From NCBI RefSeq assembly GCF_000426845.1, contig NZ_AUGD01000004.1, positions 370,014 to 434,013 of the forward strand: a stretch of 64,000 nt of DNA. The letters run 5' to 3'. This document shows positions 9,000 to 17,422 of this stretch, piece by piece (within the stretch, counting starts at the first letter, position 1; the number at the start of each line of letters is the position of its first letter). A model generated the notes under the pieces. That model saw nothing but the letters and a program-made list of their open reading frames with translations. It was not told where the DNA came from and ran no database searches. Position numbers and translations under genes: made by a program. This DNA comes from Bradyrhizobium sp. in8p8. GTDB lineage: Bacteria; Pseudomonadota; Alphaproteobacteria; Rhizobiales; Xanthobacteraceae.

Positions 9000-10658
9000 A
9001 TGTTTATTAAGAAGAATACGCGTGCGGCACTGTTCGCGGTGCTTGCTCTAACGACAACCGCGGCCTGGCCGCGCGTCGCAAGCGCGGAGACCGTGCTGCG
9101 CATCGGCATGACCGCTGCCGATATTCCGCGCACGCTGGGCCAGCCCGACCAGGGCTTCGAGGGCAACCGCTTCACCGGCCTCACCATGTATGACGCGCTC
9201 ACCGGCTGGGACCTGTCCTCCGCCGAGAAGGCAAGCGTGGTGATTCCGGGCCTTGCCACCGAGTGGAAGGTCGACGATGCCGACAAGACCAAGTGGGTCT
9301 TCAAGCTGCGCCCCGGCGTCACCTTCCACGATGGCTCGCCGTTCAACGCCGATGCCGTGGTGTGGAACGTCGAGAAAGTCCTGAAGCAGGATGCGCCGCA
9401 ATTCGACGCCAGCCAGGTCGGCGTCACCGCCTCGCGCATGCCGACGCTGGCTTCTGCGAAGAAGATCGACGACATGACGGTCGAGCTCACCACCAAGGAG
9501 CCCGACAGCTTCCTGCCGATCAATCTCACCAACCTGTTCATGGCGAGCCCGGCGAAGTGGCAGGCGTTCTACGACAAGGCCGACGGCGCCGACGCCAAGG
9601 CGAAGTCGCAGGCCGCATGGACCGCCTTCGCCAAGGACGCCTCGGGCACAGGGCCGTGGAAGATGGCGAGCTTCACGCCGCGTGAACGGCTGGAACTGGT
9701 CAAGAACGCGAACTACTGGAATAAGGATCGCGTGCCCAAGGTCGACAAGATGGTGCTCCTGCCGATGCCGGAGGCGAATGCGCGCACTGCGGCGCTGCTC
9801 TCGGGCCAGGTCGATTGGGTCGAGGCGCCTGCGCCGGACGCGCTCCCCGAGCTCAAGCAGCGCGGCTTCAAGCTCTACGCCAACGAGCAGCCGCATGTCT
9901 GGCCCTGGCAGTTCTCGCGCGTCGAAGGCTCGCCCTGGAACGACATCCGCGTGCGCAAGGCGGCGAACCTCTGCATCGATCGTGAAGGTCTCAGGGACGG
10001 GCTGCTCGCCGGCCTGATGGTGCCGGCGACCGGCACCTTCGAGCCCGGGCATCCCTGGCGTGGCAATCCCACCTTCCAGATCAAGTACGACAAGGCGGCC
10101 GCACAAAAGCTGATGCAGGAGGCCGGCTTCGGCCCCAACAAGAAGCTGACGGTGAAGACTCAGACGTCGGCGTCCGGTTCGGGTCAGATGCAGCCGCTGG
10201 CGATGAACGAGTATCTGCAGCAGGCGCTGGCCGAATGCTATTTCGACGTGAAGCTCGACGTCATCGAGTGGAACACGCTGTTCACCAACTGGCGCCGCGG
10301 CGCCAAGGATCCCAGCGCCAATGGCTCGAACGCGACCAACGTCACCTATGCGGCGATGGACCCGTTCTTCGCGCTGGTGCGCTTCCTGCAATCGGGTATG
10401 GCGCCGCCGGTCTCGAACAATTGGGGCTTCATCAACAACCCCAAATTCGACGAGCTGGTGAAGAAGGCGCGGCAGACCTTCGATCCCGCCGCGCGCGATT
10501 CCGCGCTCGCCGAGCTGCACGCAGCCTCCGTCGACGATGCAGCCTTCCTCTACGTCGCCCACGACGTCGGCCCGCGCGCGATGAGCCCGAAGGTGACCGG
10601 CGTCATACAGCCGAAGAGCTGGTTCATCGACTTCTCGCCGGTGTCGATCAAGCAGTAG
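9000..10658 (+). CDS. ABC transporter substrate-binding protein (DppA/OppA type), paralogue 2, first gene of operon
   Basis: A 552-residue periplasmic binding protein with an N-terminal signal peptide (residues 1-29, ending 'RVASAE') and the SBP_bac_5 signature 'LRPGVTFHDGSPFNADAVVW'. A strong ribosome site ('ggagaaggacgagg') precedes the ATG. It is the first gene of an operon with two permeases, two ATPases, an amidase and a small partner protein, so it most likely captures an amide- or peptide-like compound for import. The ligand cannot be told from sequence. The divergent neighbour at 7195-8790 is a paralogue. Confidence 0.9.
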   Translation: MFIKKNTRAALFAVLALTTTAAWPRVASAETVLRIGMTAADIPRTLGQPDQGFEGNRFTGLTMYDALTGWDLSSAEKASVVIPGLATEWKVDDADKTKWVFKLRPGVTFHDGSPFNADAVVWNVEKVLKQDAPQFDASQVGVTASRMPTLASAKKIDDMTVELTTKEPDSFLPINLTNLFMASPAKWQAFYDKADGADAKAKSQAAWTAFAKDASGTGPWKMASFTPRERLELVKNANYWNKDRVPKVDKMVLLPMPEANARTAALLSGQVDWVEAPAPDALPELKQRGFKLYANEQPHVWPWQFSRVEGSPWNDIRVRKAANLCIDREGLRDGLLAGLMVPATGTFEPGHPWRGNPTFQIKYDKAAAQKLMQEAGFGPNKKLTVKTQTSASGSGQMQPLAMNEYLQQALAECYFDVKLDVIEWNTLFTNWRRGAKDPSANGSNATNVTYAAMDPFFALVRFLQSGMAPPVSNNWGFINNPKFDELVKKARQTFDPAARDSALAELHAASVDDAAFLYVAHDVGPRAMSPKVTGVIQPKSWFIDFSPVSIKQ

Positions 10659-10677
10659 TCGAAGCTTGCTCAGTGCA

Positions 10678-10834
10678 TCCTCTCCCCTTGTGGGAGAGGG
10701 TGGGTTCGCGACAGCGAAGCCGGGTGAGGGGTCTCTCTCCGCGGAGGGACTCTCTCTCGTTTGAAATGGTGTAGCCGCGGAAACAACCCCTCATCCGGCG
10801 CTTGCGCGCCACCTTCTCCCGCAAGGGGAGAAGG
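10678..10834. repeat. Intergenic palindromic element, family B (copy 1)
   Basis: The 190-bp gap between the binding protein and the first permease is filled by a long imperfect inverted repeat with arms of the type 'ctctccccttgtgggagagg' and 'cttctcccgcaaggggagaa'. Related sequences occur at 11845-11974, 12972-12996, 36610-36771 and 40820-40844. Placement inside the operon suggests it could affect mRNA stability and lower expression of the permeases relative to the binding protein (inference). Confidence 0.65.
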
Positions 10835-10848
10835 AAGAAAGAAACAAC

Positions 10849-11802
10849 GTGCTCGCCTATATCGCCCGACGCATCGTCTATGTCGTCCCCATCGTCATCA
10901 GCGTGGCGCTGGTGTGCTTCCTCCTTGTGCACATCACGCCGGGCGATCCGCTCGTCGCCGTGCTGCCGGCCGATGCCTCGCAGGAGCTCGCCGCGCAGCT
11001 GCGCACCGCCTATGGCTTCGACCGCCCGCTGCCGGTGCAGTTCGGGCTTTGGCTTCTTCGTGCCCTTCACGGCGACCTCGGCAACTCCATCGCGACGGGG
11101 CGTCCGGTGCTCGCCGAGGTCATGCGCGCAGTGGGCAACACCGTCACGCTGGCGATTGCTGCGGCCATCATCGGCTTCACCATGGGCATTCTGCTCGGCT
11201 TGATCGCCGGCTATTTCCGGGAGACCTGGATCGACAAGGTCGCGACCTCCTTTGCCATCGCCGGTGTTTCCGTGCCGCATTACTGGCTGGGCATGCTGCT
11301 CGTCATCATCTTCTCGGTGCAGCTCAACTGGCTGCCTGCGGTCGGCGCCGGCCCGAGCGGCTCCAATTCCTGGGCCTGGGACTGGGCGCACCTGAAATAT
11401 CTTGTGCTGCCGGCGATCACGACCTCGGTGATCCCGATGGGCATCGTCACGCGCACCGTTCGCGCGCTGACCGGCGACATCCTCAGCCAGGACTTCGTCG
11501 AGGCGTTGCGTGCAAAGGGCCTGCGCGAAACCGGCGTGTTCCGACATGTCATCAAGAATGCCGCGCCGACCGCGCTTGCCGTGATGGGGCTCCAGCTCGG
11601 CTACATGCTCGGCGGCTCCATCCTGATCGAGACCGTGTTCTCCTGGCCGGGCTCGGGCTTCCTGCTCAATTCGGCGATATTCCAGCGCGACCTGCCGCTG
11701 CTGCAGGGCACGATCCTGATCCTGGCGCTGTTCTTTGTCTTCCTCAACCTGCTGGTCGACATCGCCCAAGCCGCGATCGACCCGCGCATCAAGCGGGGCT
11801 AG
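10849..11802 (+). CDS. ABC transporter permease, DppB/OppB type
   Basis: A 317-residue inner-membrane permease starting at a GTG. The N-terminus 'LAYIARRIVYVVPIVISVALVCFLLVH' and the 'HITPGDPL' loop are hallmarks of the DppB/OppB family. Six membrane segments are apparent. The EAA-type cytoplasmic loop that contacts the ATPase is seen at 'DFVEALRAKGLRETGVFRHVIKNA'. It forms a heterodimer channel with the DppC-type permease at 12028-12930. Substrate is presumed the same as for the binding protein at 9000. Confidence 0.92.
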   Translation: MLAYIARRIVYVVPIVISVALVCFLLVHITPGDPLVAVLPADASQELAAQLRTAYGFDRPLPVQFGLWLLRALHGDLGNSIATGRPVLAEVMRAVGNTVTLAIAAAIIGFTMGILLGLIAGYFRETWIDKVATSFAIAGVSVPHYWLGMLLVIIFSVQLNWLPAVGAGPSGSNSWAWDWAHLKYLVLPAITTSVIPMGIVTRTVRALTGDILSQDFVEALRAKGLRETGVFRHVIKNAAPTALAVMGLQLGYMLGGSILIETVFSWPGSGFLLNSAIFQRDLPLLQGTILILALFFVFLNLLVDIAQAAIDPRIKRG

Positions 11803-11844
11803 CGGGATGAGATCGAGCCCAGCTGTTGCCGCGAAGCCGGTGCG

Positions 11845-11974
11845 CTCCCTCCCCCGCGAGCGGGGGAGGGTTGGGGAGAGGGTGTCTCCTCGCGCGAGGA
11901 CCCCCGAACCTGTCATCGGGCGCGCCTGCGGCGCGACCCGTTGGGCGCGACCTCTCCCGCAACCGGGAGAGGTG
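11845..11974. repeat. Intergenic palindromic element, family B (copy 2)
   Basis: The 224-bp gap between the two permease genes holds an inverted repeat built from 'cctcccccgcgagcggggga' on the left and 'cctctcccgcaaccgggaga' on the right, plus smaller internal dyads. Same family as 10678-10834. No coding capacity is evident in the gap. Confidence 0.6.
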
Positions 11975-12027
11975 CACCGCCTTGTTGGCTTGTGTCGATT
12001 GAACCAACATCTTTCGGGAGCCGACTG

Positions 12028-12930
12028 ATGAGCGAGCTTCCGTTGTCCGCCACCAGCGACGCCGCGCTTCAGGCCGCGCCCGCGACCAAGGCACGCGGCT
12101 ATTGGGCCACCGTCGGCCGCCGCATCATGCGGGACAAGGTCAGCATGGCCTGCGCGCTGGTGCTGCTGCTGATCTTCCTCTCGGCGATCCTTGCGCCATG
12201 GCTCGGCCTGGAAGATCCCTACAAGGGCTCGATGATCCGCCGCCTTCGTCACATCGGCACCCCAGGCTACCCCCTCGGCACCGACGAGCTCGGCCGCGAC
12301 ATGCTGGCGCGTCTCGTCTATGGCGGCCGGCTGTCACTGGTCATCGGCATCCTGCCCGTGATCCTTGCTTTCTGCATCGGCACCTCGCTCGGTCTCGTTG
12401 CCGGTTATGTCGGCGGCAAGCTCAACACCGCGATCATGCGCACAGTGGATGTGTTCTACGCGTTCCCGTCGGTGCTGCTGGCGATCGCGATCTCCGGCGC
12501 GCTGGGTGCCGGCATTCTCAACTCCATCGTGTCGCTGACGGTCGTGTTCGTGCCGCAGATCACCCGCGTTGCCGAGAGCGTCACCACCGGCGTGCGCAAC
12601 ATGGATTTCGTCGAGGCCGCGCGCGCTTCGGGGGCCGGCGCCTTTACCATCATGCGCGTGCACATCCTCGGCAATGTGCTTGGTTCCATCTTCGTCTACG
12701 CCACCAGCCTGATCTCGGTCTCGATGATTTTGGCTGCCGGCCTCTCCTTCCTCGGTCTCGGCACCAAGCCGCCGGAGCCGGAATGGGGTTTGATGCTGAA
12801 CACCTTGCGCACCGCGATCTACATCAATCCCTGGGTCGCCGCGCTTCCGGGCGCGATGATCTTCGCGGTTTCGATCTGCTTCAACCTGCTCTCGGACGGA
12901 CTGCGCAGCGCCATGGACATCAGGAACTAA
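12028..12930 (+). CDS. ABC transporter permease, DppC/OppC type
   Basis: A 300-residue permease. The ATG at 12028 is preferred over upstream in-frame starts because it has 'cgggag' a few bases before it and gives the normal DppC N-terminus: a hydrophilic leader, then the OppC_N segment 'MACALVLLLIFLSAILAPWL'. Signature features are 'HIGTPGYPLGTDELGRDMLARLVYGGR' (family-typical 'LGTDxLGRD') and the ATPase-contact loop 'DFVEAARASGAGAFTIMRVHILGNV'. It pairs with the DppB-type protein upstream. Confidence 0.92.
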   Translation: MSELPLSATSDAALQAAPATKARGYWATVGRRIMRDKVSMACALVLLLIFLSAILAPWLGLEDPYKGSMIRRLRHIGTPGYPLGTDELGRDMLARLVYGGRLSLVIGILPVILAFCIGTSLGLVAGYVGGKLNTAIMRTVDVFYAFPSVLLAIAISGALGAGILNSIVSLTVVFVPQITRVAESVTTGVRNMDFVEAARASGAGAFTIMRVHILGNVLGSIFVYATSLISVSMILAAGLSFLGLGTKPPEPEWGLMLNTLRTAIYINPWVAALPGAMIFAVSICFNLLSDGLRSAMDIRN

Positions 12931-12971
12931 TGATGATGAGAGCAAGACAGGCCGCCGCAGCTTCGGTGCCA

Positions 12972-12996
12972 CACCTCTCCCCGATTGGGAGAGGTG
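12972..12996. repeat. Short family-B hairpin between permease and ATPase genes
   Basis: A perfect 10-bp inverted repeat ('cacctctccc' and 'gggagaggtg') with a 5-base loop lies 13 bp before the ATPase start at 13010. Its right arm is close to where a ribosome site would sit, so it could influence translation of the ATPase gene (inference). Confidence 0.55.
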
Positions 12997-13009
12997 GGAG
13001 GTCGCGGCC

Positions 13010-14068
13010 ATGAGCGAGAGCACATCCGTCGAGATGCTGGAGCCGGTCGAGGACCGCGGCGGCGTCGCGCAGCCGCTGCTGCAAGTCAACGGCCTGACCA
13101 AGCATTTCCCGGTGCGCGGCGGGTTGTTCGCCGCCAAGCGCACCGTGCGCGCCGTCGACAACGTTTCCTTCTCAGTCGCGAAGGGCGAGACCGTTGGCAT
13201 CGTCGGTGAGTCCGGCTGCGGCAAGTCCACGACTGCACGGCTGCTGATGCATCTGATGCCGCGCGATGACGGCGACATCATCTATGACGGCATGACGGTC
13301 GGCCAGTCGCTGAGCTTGCGTGAGCTGCGCCGCGGCATGCAGATGGTGTTCCAGGATTCCTACGCCTCGCTCAATCCGCGCCTGACGATCGAGGAATCGA
13401 TCGCGTTCGGCCCCAAGGTCCATGGCATGGCCGATCACGCGGCGCGCACGCTGGCGCGCGAGTTGCTCGGAAAGGTCGGCTTGCGCCCTGAAAACTTTGC
13501 CAATCGCTATCCGCACGAGATCTCCGGTGGACAGCGACAGCGCGTCAATATCGCGCGGGCGCTCGCGCTGTCGCCGCGGCTGGTGATCCTCGACGAAGCG
13601 GTCTCCGCGCTCGACAAATCCGTCGAGGCGCAGGTGCTCAATCTGCTCGTCGATCTCAAGCGCGAGTTCGGCCTGACTTATCTTTTCATCAGCCACGATC
13701 TCAACGTCGTCCGCTACATCTCGGACCGCGTGCTGGTGATGTATCTCGGCGAGGTCGTGGAGCTTGGTCCGGTCGACCAGGTCTGGGATCAGCCGGCGCA
13801 TCCGTATACGCGCGCGTTGCTGGCAGCGATGCCGTCATCCGATCCCGATCGTCGCACCGAGACGCCGCCGATCACCGGCGATCCGCCCAATCCGATCGAC
13901 CCGCCCTCGGGATGCCGCTTCCATACCCGCTGTCCGTTTGCGGAGCCGCTCTGCGCAAATGCGACACCAAAACTCACCGCGCTCGATAGAATGGGCCACG
14001 AGGCCGCGTGCTACATGGCGATACCGGGTTCGGGCCATAGCCGCGCGCCCAGGGGAGAAACCGCATGA
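13010..14068 (+). CDS. ABC transporter ATP-binding protein, DppF/OppF type
   Basis: A 352-residue ATPase. Walker A is 'GESGCGKSTTARLL', the ABC signature 'ISGGQRQRVNIARALAL', Walker B 'LVILDEAVSALD' and the H-loop 'LFISHDL'. The C-terminal oligopeptide/dipeptide extension with Cys residues ('GCRFHTRCPFAEPLCAN') is typical of DppF/OppF and can bind an iron-sulphur cluster in family members. Walker B reads DEAVSALD, a common DppF variant of the usual DEPTSALD. Its stop overlaps the ATG of the next small gene (ATGA), indicating translational coupling. Confidence 0.92.
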   Translation: MSESTSVEMLEPVEDRGGVAQPLLQVNGLTKHFPVRGGLFAAKRTVRAVDNVSFSVAKGETVGIVGESGCGKSTTARLLMHLMPRDDGDIIYDGMTVGQSLSLRELRRGMQMVFQDSYASLNPRLTIEESIAFGPKVHGMADHAARTLARELLGKVGLRPENFANRYPHEISGGQRQRVNIARALALSPRLVILDEAVSALDKSVEAQVLNLLVDLKREFGLTYLFISHDLNVVRYISDRVLVMYLGEVVELGPVDQVWDQPAHPYTRALLAAMPSSDPDRRTETPPITGDPPNPIDPPSGCRFHTRCPFAEPLCANATPKLTALDRMGHEAACYMAIPGSGHSRAPRGETA

Positions 14069-14262
14069 CGAGACCCACACCGAAAGAGATCAAGCCGATC
14101 GCGCAAATTGCCGGCGTTCCCGTCGATGACGAGATTGCAACGCGCATCTCCAATGCCATCGGGCCTGCCTTCGAAGGCTTCGCCGCCATTGCCGGTACGT
14201 TGCCGTTCGACCTCGAGCCGGCCGGCTATGTGCTCGCCCAGACGCAGAAGGTGTCGAAATGA
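14065..14262 (+). CDS. AtzG-like (DUF4089) small amidase partner protein
   Basis: A 65-residue protein with the pattern 'IAGVPVDDEIATRISNAIGPAFEG...LPFDLEPAGYVLA'. This matches what I recall of the AtzG/DUF4089 family: small subunits that wrap around AtzE-type amidases and are needed for their stability or activity. It overlaps the upstream ATPase by 4 bp and the downstream amidase by 4 bp, so all three are translationally coupled. This context strongly supports a role as the obligate partner of the amidase at 14259. The family assignment is from remembered motif and context, not a search. Confidence 0.7.
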   Translation: MTRPTPKEIKPIAQIAGVPVDDEIATRISNAIGPAFEGFAAIAGTLPFDLEPAGYVLAQTQKVSK

Positions 14263-15674
14263 GCACCGAACCCGCATTGATGACGCTCACCGAGGTCGCG
14301 CGTGCGATCGCGGCGAAGCGGGTGTCTTCGCGCGAAGCAACCCGCGCGTTGCTGCATCGCATCGGACAATGGCAGCCGCATCTCAATGCCTTCATGTCGA
14401 TCGAAGCGGAGGCGGCACTCAAGGCGGCGGATGCCGCCGACGCCGAGCTGGCCAAGGGCAATGTCCGCGGTCCTCTCCATGGCGTTCCGCTCGCGCACAA
14501 GGATATGTATTACGAGGCCGGCAAGGTCGCGACCTGCGGCTCTCTCATCCGCCGCGATTTCGTGCCGACCGTCACTTCCACGGCCTTGCAGCGGTTGAAG
14601 GACGCCGGCCAGGTTCGCCTCGGCACGCTGCATCTTGCCGAGTTCGCCTATGGCCCTACCGGCCACAACGCCCATTACGGCCCGGTGCGCAATCCATGGA
14701 ACGTCGCGCACATCACCGGCGGCTCGTCCTCGGGCTCCGGCTCCGCGGTCGCCGCGCGCCTGACCTATGCGGCGCTCGGCTCGGACACCGGCGGCTCGAT
14801 CCGCATGCCCGCGCATTTCTGCGGCGTCACGGGGCTCAAGACCACCGTCGGCCGCGTCAGCCGCGCCGGCGCGATGCCCCTGTCGCAATCGCTCGACACC
14901 GTCGGACCGCTGGCCCGCACCGCCGAGGATTGCGCGTTGTTGCTGGCGTTGATGGCCGGCCCGGATCCCGCCGATTCGACCTGCAGCCACGAGCCGCTGT
15001 CGGACTACGTCGCGGCGACGAAAGGCTCACTGAAGGGCCTCAAGATCGGCGTGCCCGCGTCCTTCTATGTCGATGATCTCGACGGCGAGGTCGGCCGCGT
15101 GCTGGACGAGACCATCGCGGTGCTCAAGCGCGAGGGCGCCGACATCGTCAAGGTCGAGTTGCCGGACCAGCGGCAATTGTCGTCGGCGAGCCAGCTGGTG
15201 CTCGCCGTCGAAGCGGCCGCCTTCCACAAGCGCTGGATGATCGAGCGACCGCAGGATTATGGCCCGCAGGTGCTGATGCGGCTGCAGAACGGCCTCGCCG
15301 TTCCCGCCATCACCTATCTCGAGGCGATGCGCTGGCGCGGGCCTGCGCTCGCCGCGCACAACGCGGCCACTGCCGGCGTCGACGCGGTGATCGCGCCGGC
15401 CTCGCCCGTGCCGGCGCCGACGATCGAGGAGAGCGACGTCGGCGGCGGCCCGAATGCGCCGGCGCTGCTGCAGCGGCTGACGCTGTTCACCCGTCCGGTG
15501 AACTTCCTCGGCCTGCCGTCGCTCACGGTGCCGTCAGGTTTCACCAAAACCGGCCTGCCTGTCGGCATGCAGCTGATCGGCCGCTCCTTCGATGAGGCGA
15601 CCCTGCTCACCATCGGCGCCGCCTTCCAGCGCGTCACCGACCATCACGATCGATTGCCGAAACTGCCGTCATGA
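14259..15674 (+). CDS. Amidase signature (AtzE/GatA-like) hydrolase within ABC operon
   Basis: A 471-residue amidase-signature enzyme with an intact Ser-cisSer-Lys triad: Lys81 ('PLAHKDMY'), Ser156 in the Gly/Ser-rich stretch 'GGSSSGSGSA' and nucleophile Ser180 ('GSDTGGSIRMP'). It hydrolyses a carbon-nitrogen amide bond, releasing ammonia or an amine. Placement between the two ATPase genes of a peptide-type importer, with 4-bp overlaps on both sides, implies that the imported compound is its substrate. The AtzG-like partner upstream makes an AtzE-type function (biuret-like or carboxamide hydrolysis) more likely than GatA; no gatB or gatC is nearby. Cytoplasmic, no signal peptide. Confidence 0.88.
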   Translation: MSTEPALMTLTEVARAIAAKRVSSREATRALLHRIGQWQPHLNAFMSIEAEAALKAADAADAELAKGNVRGPLHGVPLAHKDMYYEAGKVATCGSLIRRDFVPTVTSTALQRLKDAGQVRLGTLHLAEFAYGPTGHNAHYGPVRNPWNVAHITGGSSSGSGSAVAARLTYAALGSDTGGSIRMPAHFCGVTGLKTTVGRVSRAGAMPLSQSLDTVGPLARTAEDCALLLALMAGPDPADSTCSHEPLSDYVAATKGSLKGLKIGVPASFYVDDLDGEVGRVLDETIAVLKREGADIVKVELPDQRQLSSASQLVLAVEAAAFHKRWMIERPQDYGPQVLMRLQNGLAVPAITYLEAMRWRGPALAAHNAATAGVDAVIAPASPVPAPTIEESDVGGGPNAPALLQRLTLFTRPVNFLGLPSLTVPSGFTKTGLPVGMQLIGRSFDEATLLTIGAAFQRVTDHHDRLPKLPS

Positions 15675-16648
15675 CCAAGCTCGTCGAGATCTCAGGCCTC
15701 AACATCCGCTTCACCGGCGAGCGCACGGTCTATGCCGTGAACGACCTCAGCCTCTCGCTGGGCAACAGCGAGGTGCTGGGCCTGCTCGGCGAGTCCGGTT
15801 CGGGCAAGAGCGTGACCTTGCGTGCGCTGATGCGGCTGTTGCCGAAGAAGCGCACGCAGATATCAGGCACGGTCAACGTGCTGGGGCAGGACGTGCTCGC
15901 CATGAACGACGAGCAACTGTCGTCGTTCCGCGGCCAGACCGTCTCGATGATCTTCCAGGAGCCCGCGCTCGCGCTTGATCCGGTCTACACCATCGGCGCG
16001 CAGATCGCCGAAAGCGTGGTGCGCCACGAGGGCAAGAGCTTTGCGGAAGGGCGGGCACGCGCGCTCGAAATGCTCGAGGTCGTGCGCATCCCCTCGGCCA
16101 AGCGGCGGCTCGACGCCTATCCGCACGAAATGTCCGGCGGCATGCGTCAGCGCGCGATGATTGCCTTGGCGCTGGCCTGCCGGCCGAAGATCCTGCTCGC
16201 GGACGAGCCGACCACGGCGCTCGACGCCACCGTGCAGATCCAGATCCTGCTGCTGCTGCGCGAGCTGCAGCGCGAGTTCGGCATGTCCGTCATCTTCGTC
16301 ACCCACGACATCGGCGTCGCCATCGAGATCTGCGACCGCGTCGCGGTGATGTATGCCGGCCAGATCGTGGAGCAGGGCACGCTGCGCGACATCGTCCGCG
16401 CACCGGTCCACCCCTACGCCAAGGGCCTGCTCGCCTCCACCATCCACGGCGCTAAGCGGGGCGAGCGCCTGGAGACCATTCCTGGCACGCCGCCTTCATT
16501 GGCCGAGAGGCCGCACAATTGCTCATTCGCGCCCCGCTGCAAATTCGTCGAGCCGCGCTGCCTGGAGCAACTGCCTGCCAACGTGGAGGTCGGGCCGGGC
16601 CGGGCGGCACGGTGCGTGCTGGCGGAGCCGGCGGTCGCGTCATCGTAA
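15671..16648 (+). CDS. ABC transporter ATP-binding protein, DppD/OppD type
   Basis: A 325-residue ATPase. Walker A is 'GESGSGKSVTLRAL', the signature 'MSGGMRQRAMIALALAC', Walker B 'ILLADEPTTALD' and the H-loop 'IFVTHDIG'. A C-terminal oligopeptide extension with conserved Cys ('NCSFAPRCKFVEPRC') follows. It is the second nucleotide-binding subunit of the importer, partner of 13010-14068. The ATG overlaps the amidase stop (ATGA). It is the last gene of the operon; the next gene begins 255 bp later and is unrelated. Confidence 0.92.
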   Translation: MTKLVEISGLNIRFTGERTVYAVNDLSLSLGNSEVLGLLGESGSGKSVTLRALMRLLPKKRTQISGTVNVLGQDVLAMNDEQLSSFRGQTVSMIFQEPALALDPVYTIGAQIAESVVRHEGKSFAEGRARALEMLEVVRIPSAKRRLDAYPHEMSGGMRQRAMIALALACRPKILLADEPTTALDATVQIQILLLLRELQREFGMSVIFVTHDIGVAIEICDRVAVMYAGQIVEQGTLRDIVRAPVHPYAKGLLASTIHGAKRGERLETIPGTPPSLAERPHNCSFAPRCKFVEPRCLEQLPANVEVGPGRAARCVLAEPAVASS

Positions 16649-16902
16649 TGCTTGCCGCGCAATCGCCTCCTTCTTCCGCGGAGGAGTGACGAGCGTGCTC
16701 TCACTTCGGAATTGCTCTGTGACAACACCGACTTGTCGCAGCCCGCCGCGCGCGGACAGCTGAGCGCGCCTCTACTGTGCATGGGGTTGTTCTCGACATT
16801 TTGTCGGGGCAGCCAGCAACCGGCTGGCCCCAGCGCGCATTCACACCCCATTCATCCCGGTTCCCCTTCCATGCCGGGCATCCACGGAGAGGGACGTCAC
16901 TC

Positions 16903-17172
16903 ATGCACATTTCCAACGAAGGCCTGCTCGTCATCCTGTTCGTCGGCCTGGTCGCCGGCTGGCTGGCCGGGAAGGTCGTGCGGGGCGCCGGGTTTGGCAT
17001 CATCGGCGACATCGTGATCGGCATCTGCGGTGCGCTGGTGGCAAGCCTCCTGTTTCCGAGGCTCGGCATTCGGCTCGGCACCGGCCTGGTGTCGGAGATC
17101 GTCTATTCCGCGATCGGCGCGGTTATCCTGCTGGTGGTGGTGCGGCTGGTGCGCGGCGGCGGCCGGCTTTAG
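16903..17172 (+). CDS. GlsB/YeaQ/YmgE (transglycosylase-associated) small membrane protein
   Basis: An 89-residue hydrophobic protein with three predicted membrane helices and the family motif 'GLVAGWLAGKVVRG', plus 'GIIGDIVIGICGALVASLLF'. The start at 16903 follows 'ggagaggg' and yields the standard family length; longer in-frame starts have no such site. Members of this family are often stress-induced inner-membrane proteins of unknown biochemical role. It stands alone, with 254 bp before and 250 bp after it in which I see no further genes. Confidence 0.88.
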   Translation: MHISNEGLLVILFVGLVAGWLAGKVVRGAGFGIIGDIVIGICGALVASLLFPRLGIRLGTGLVSEIVYSAIGAVILLVVVRLVRGGGRL

Positions 17173-17422
17173 CCCCGCATTGGACTGGAACTTGCCGCCG
17201 CTCTTTCCGCGGAAGAGGCTGAAAGCCTGCAAGAAAAAGCCGCAAGCCTGTGAAAATCCGGACTTGCGCCGAAGGCTGCCAGGGGTAGATGTGGCGCAGC
17301 GGGGCCCCGGATTATTTCGACCGTGTCGGACGGCCGGAAAACAGATGTTAATCCGAGGCGAGTACCTGTTAAATCGCTCTTGAAATCAGGGCTTTGCCCG
17401 TTACCTGAAAGAGACCAGACTG

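Noticed and set aside
9048..10562. Minus-strand frame of 504 codons opposite paralogue 2
   Set aside because: Antisense shadow; no ribosome site or motif.
14259..15674. gatA of the glutamyl-tRNA amidotransferase
   Set aside because: No gatB or gatC nearby; the operon context and AtzG-like partner point to a catabolic amidase.
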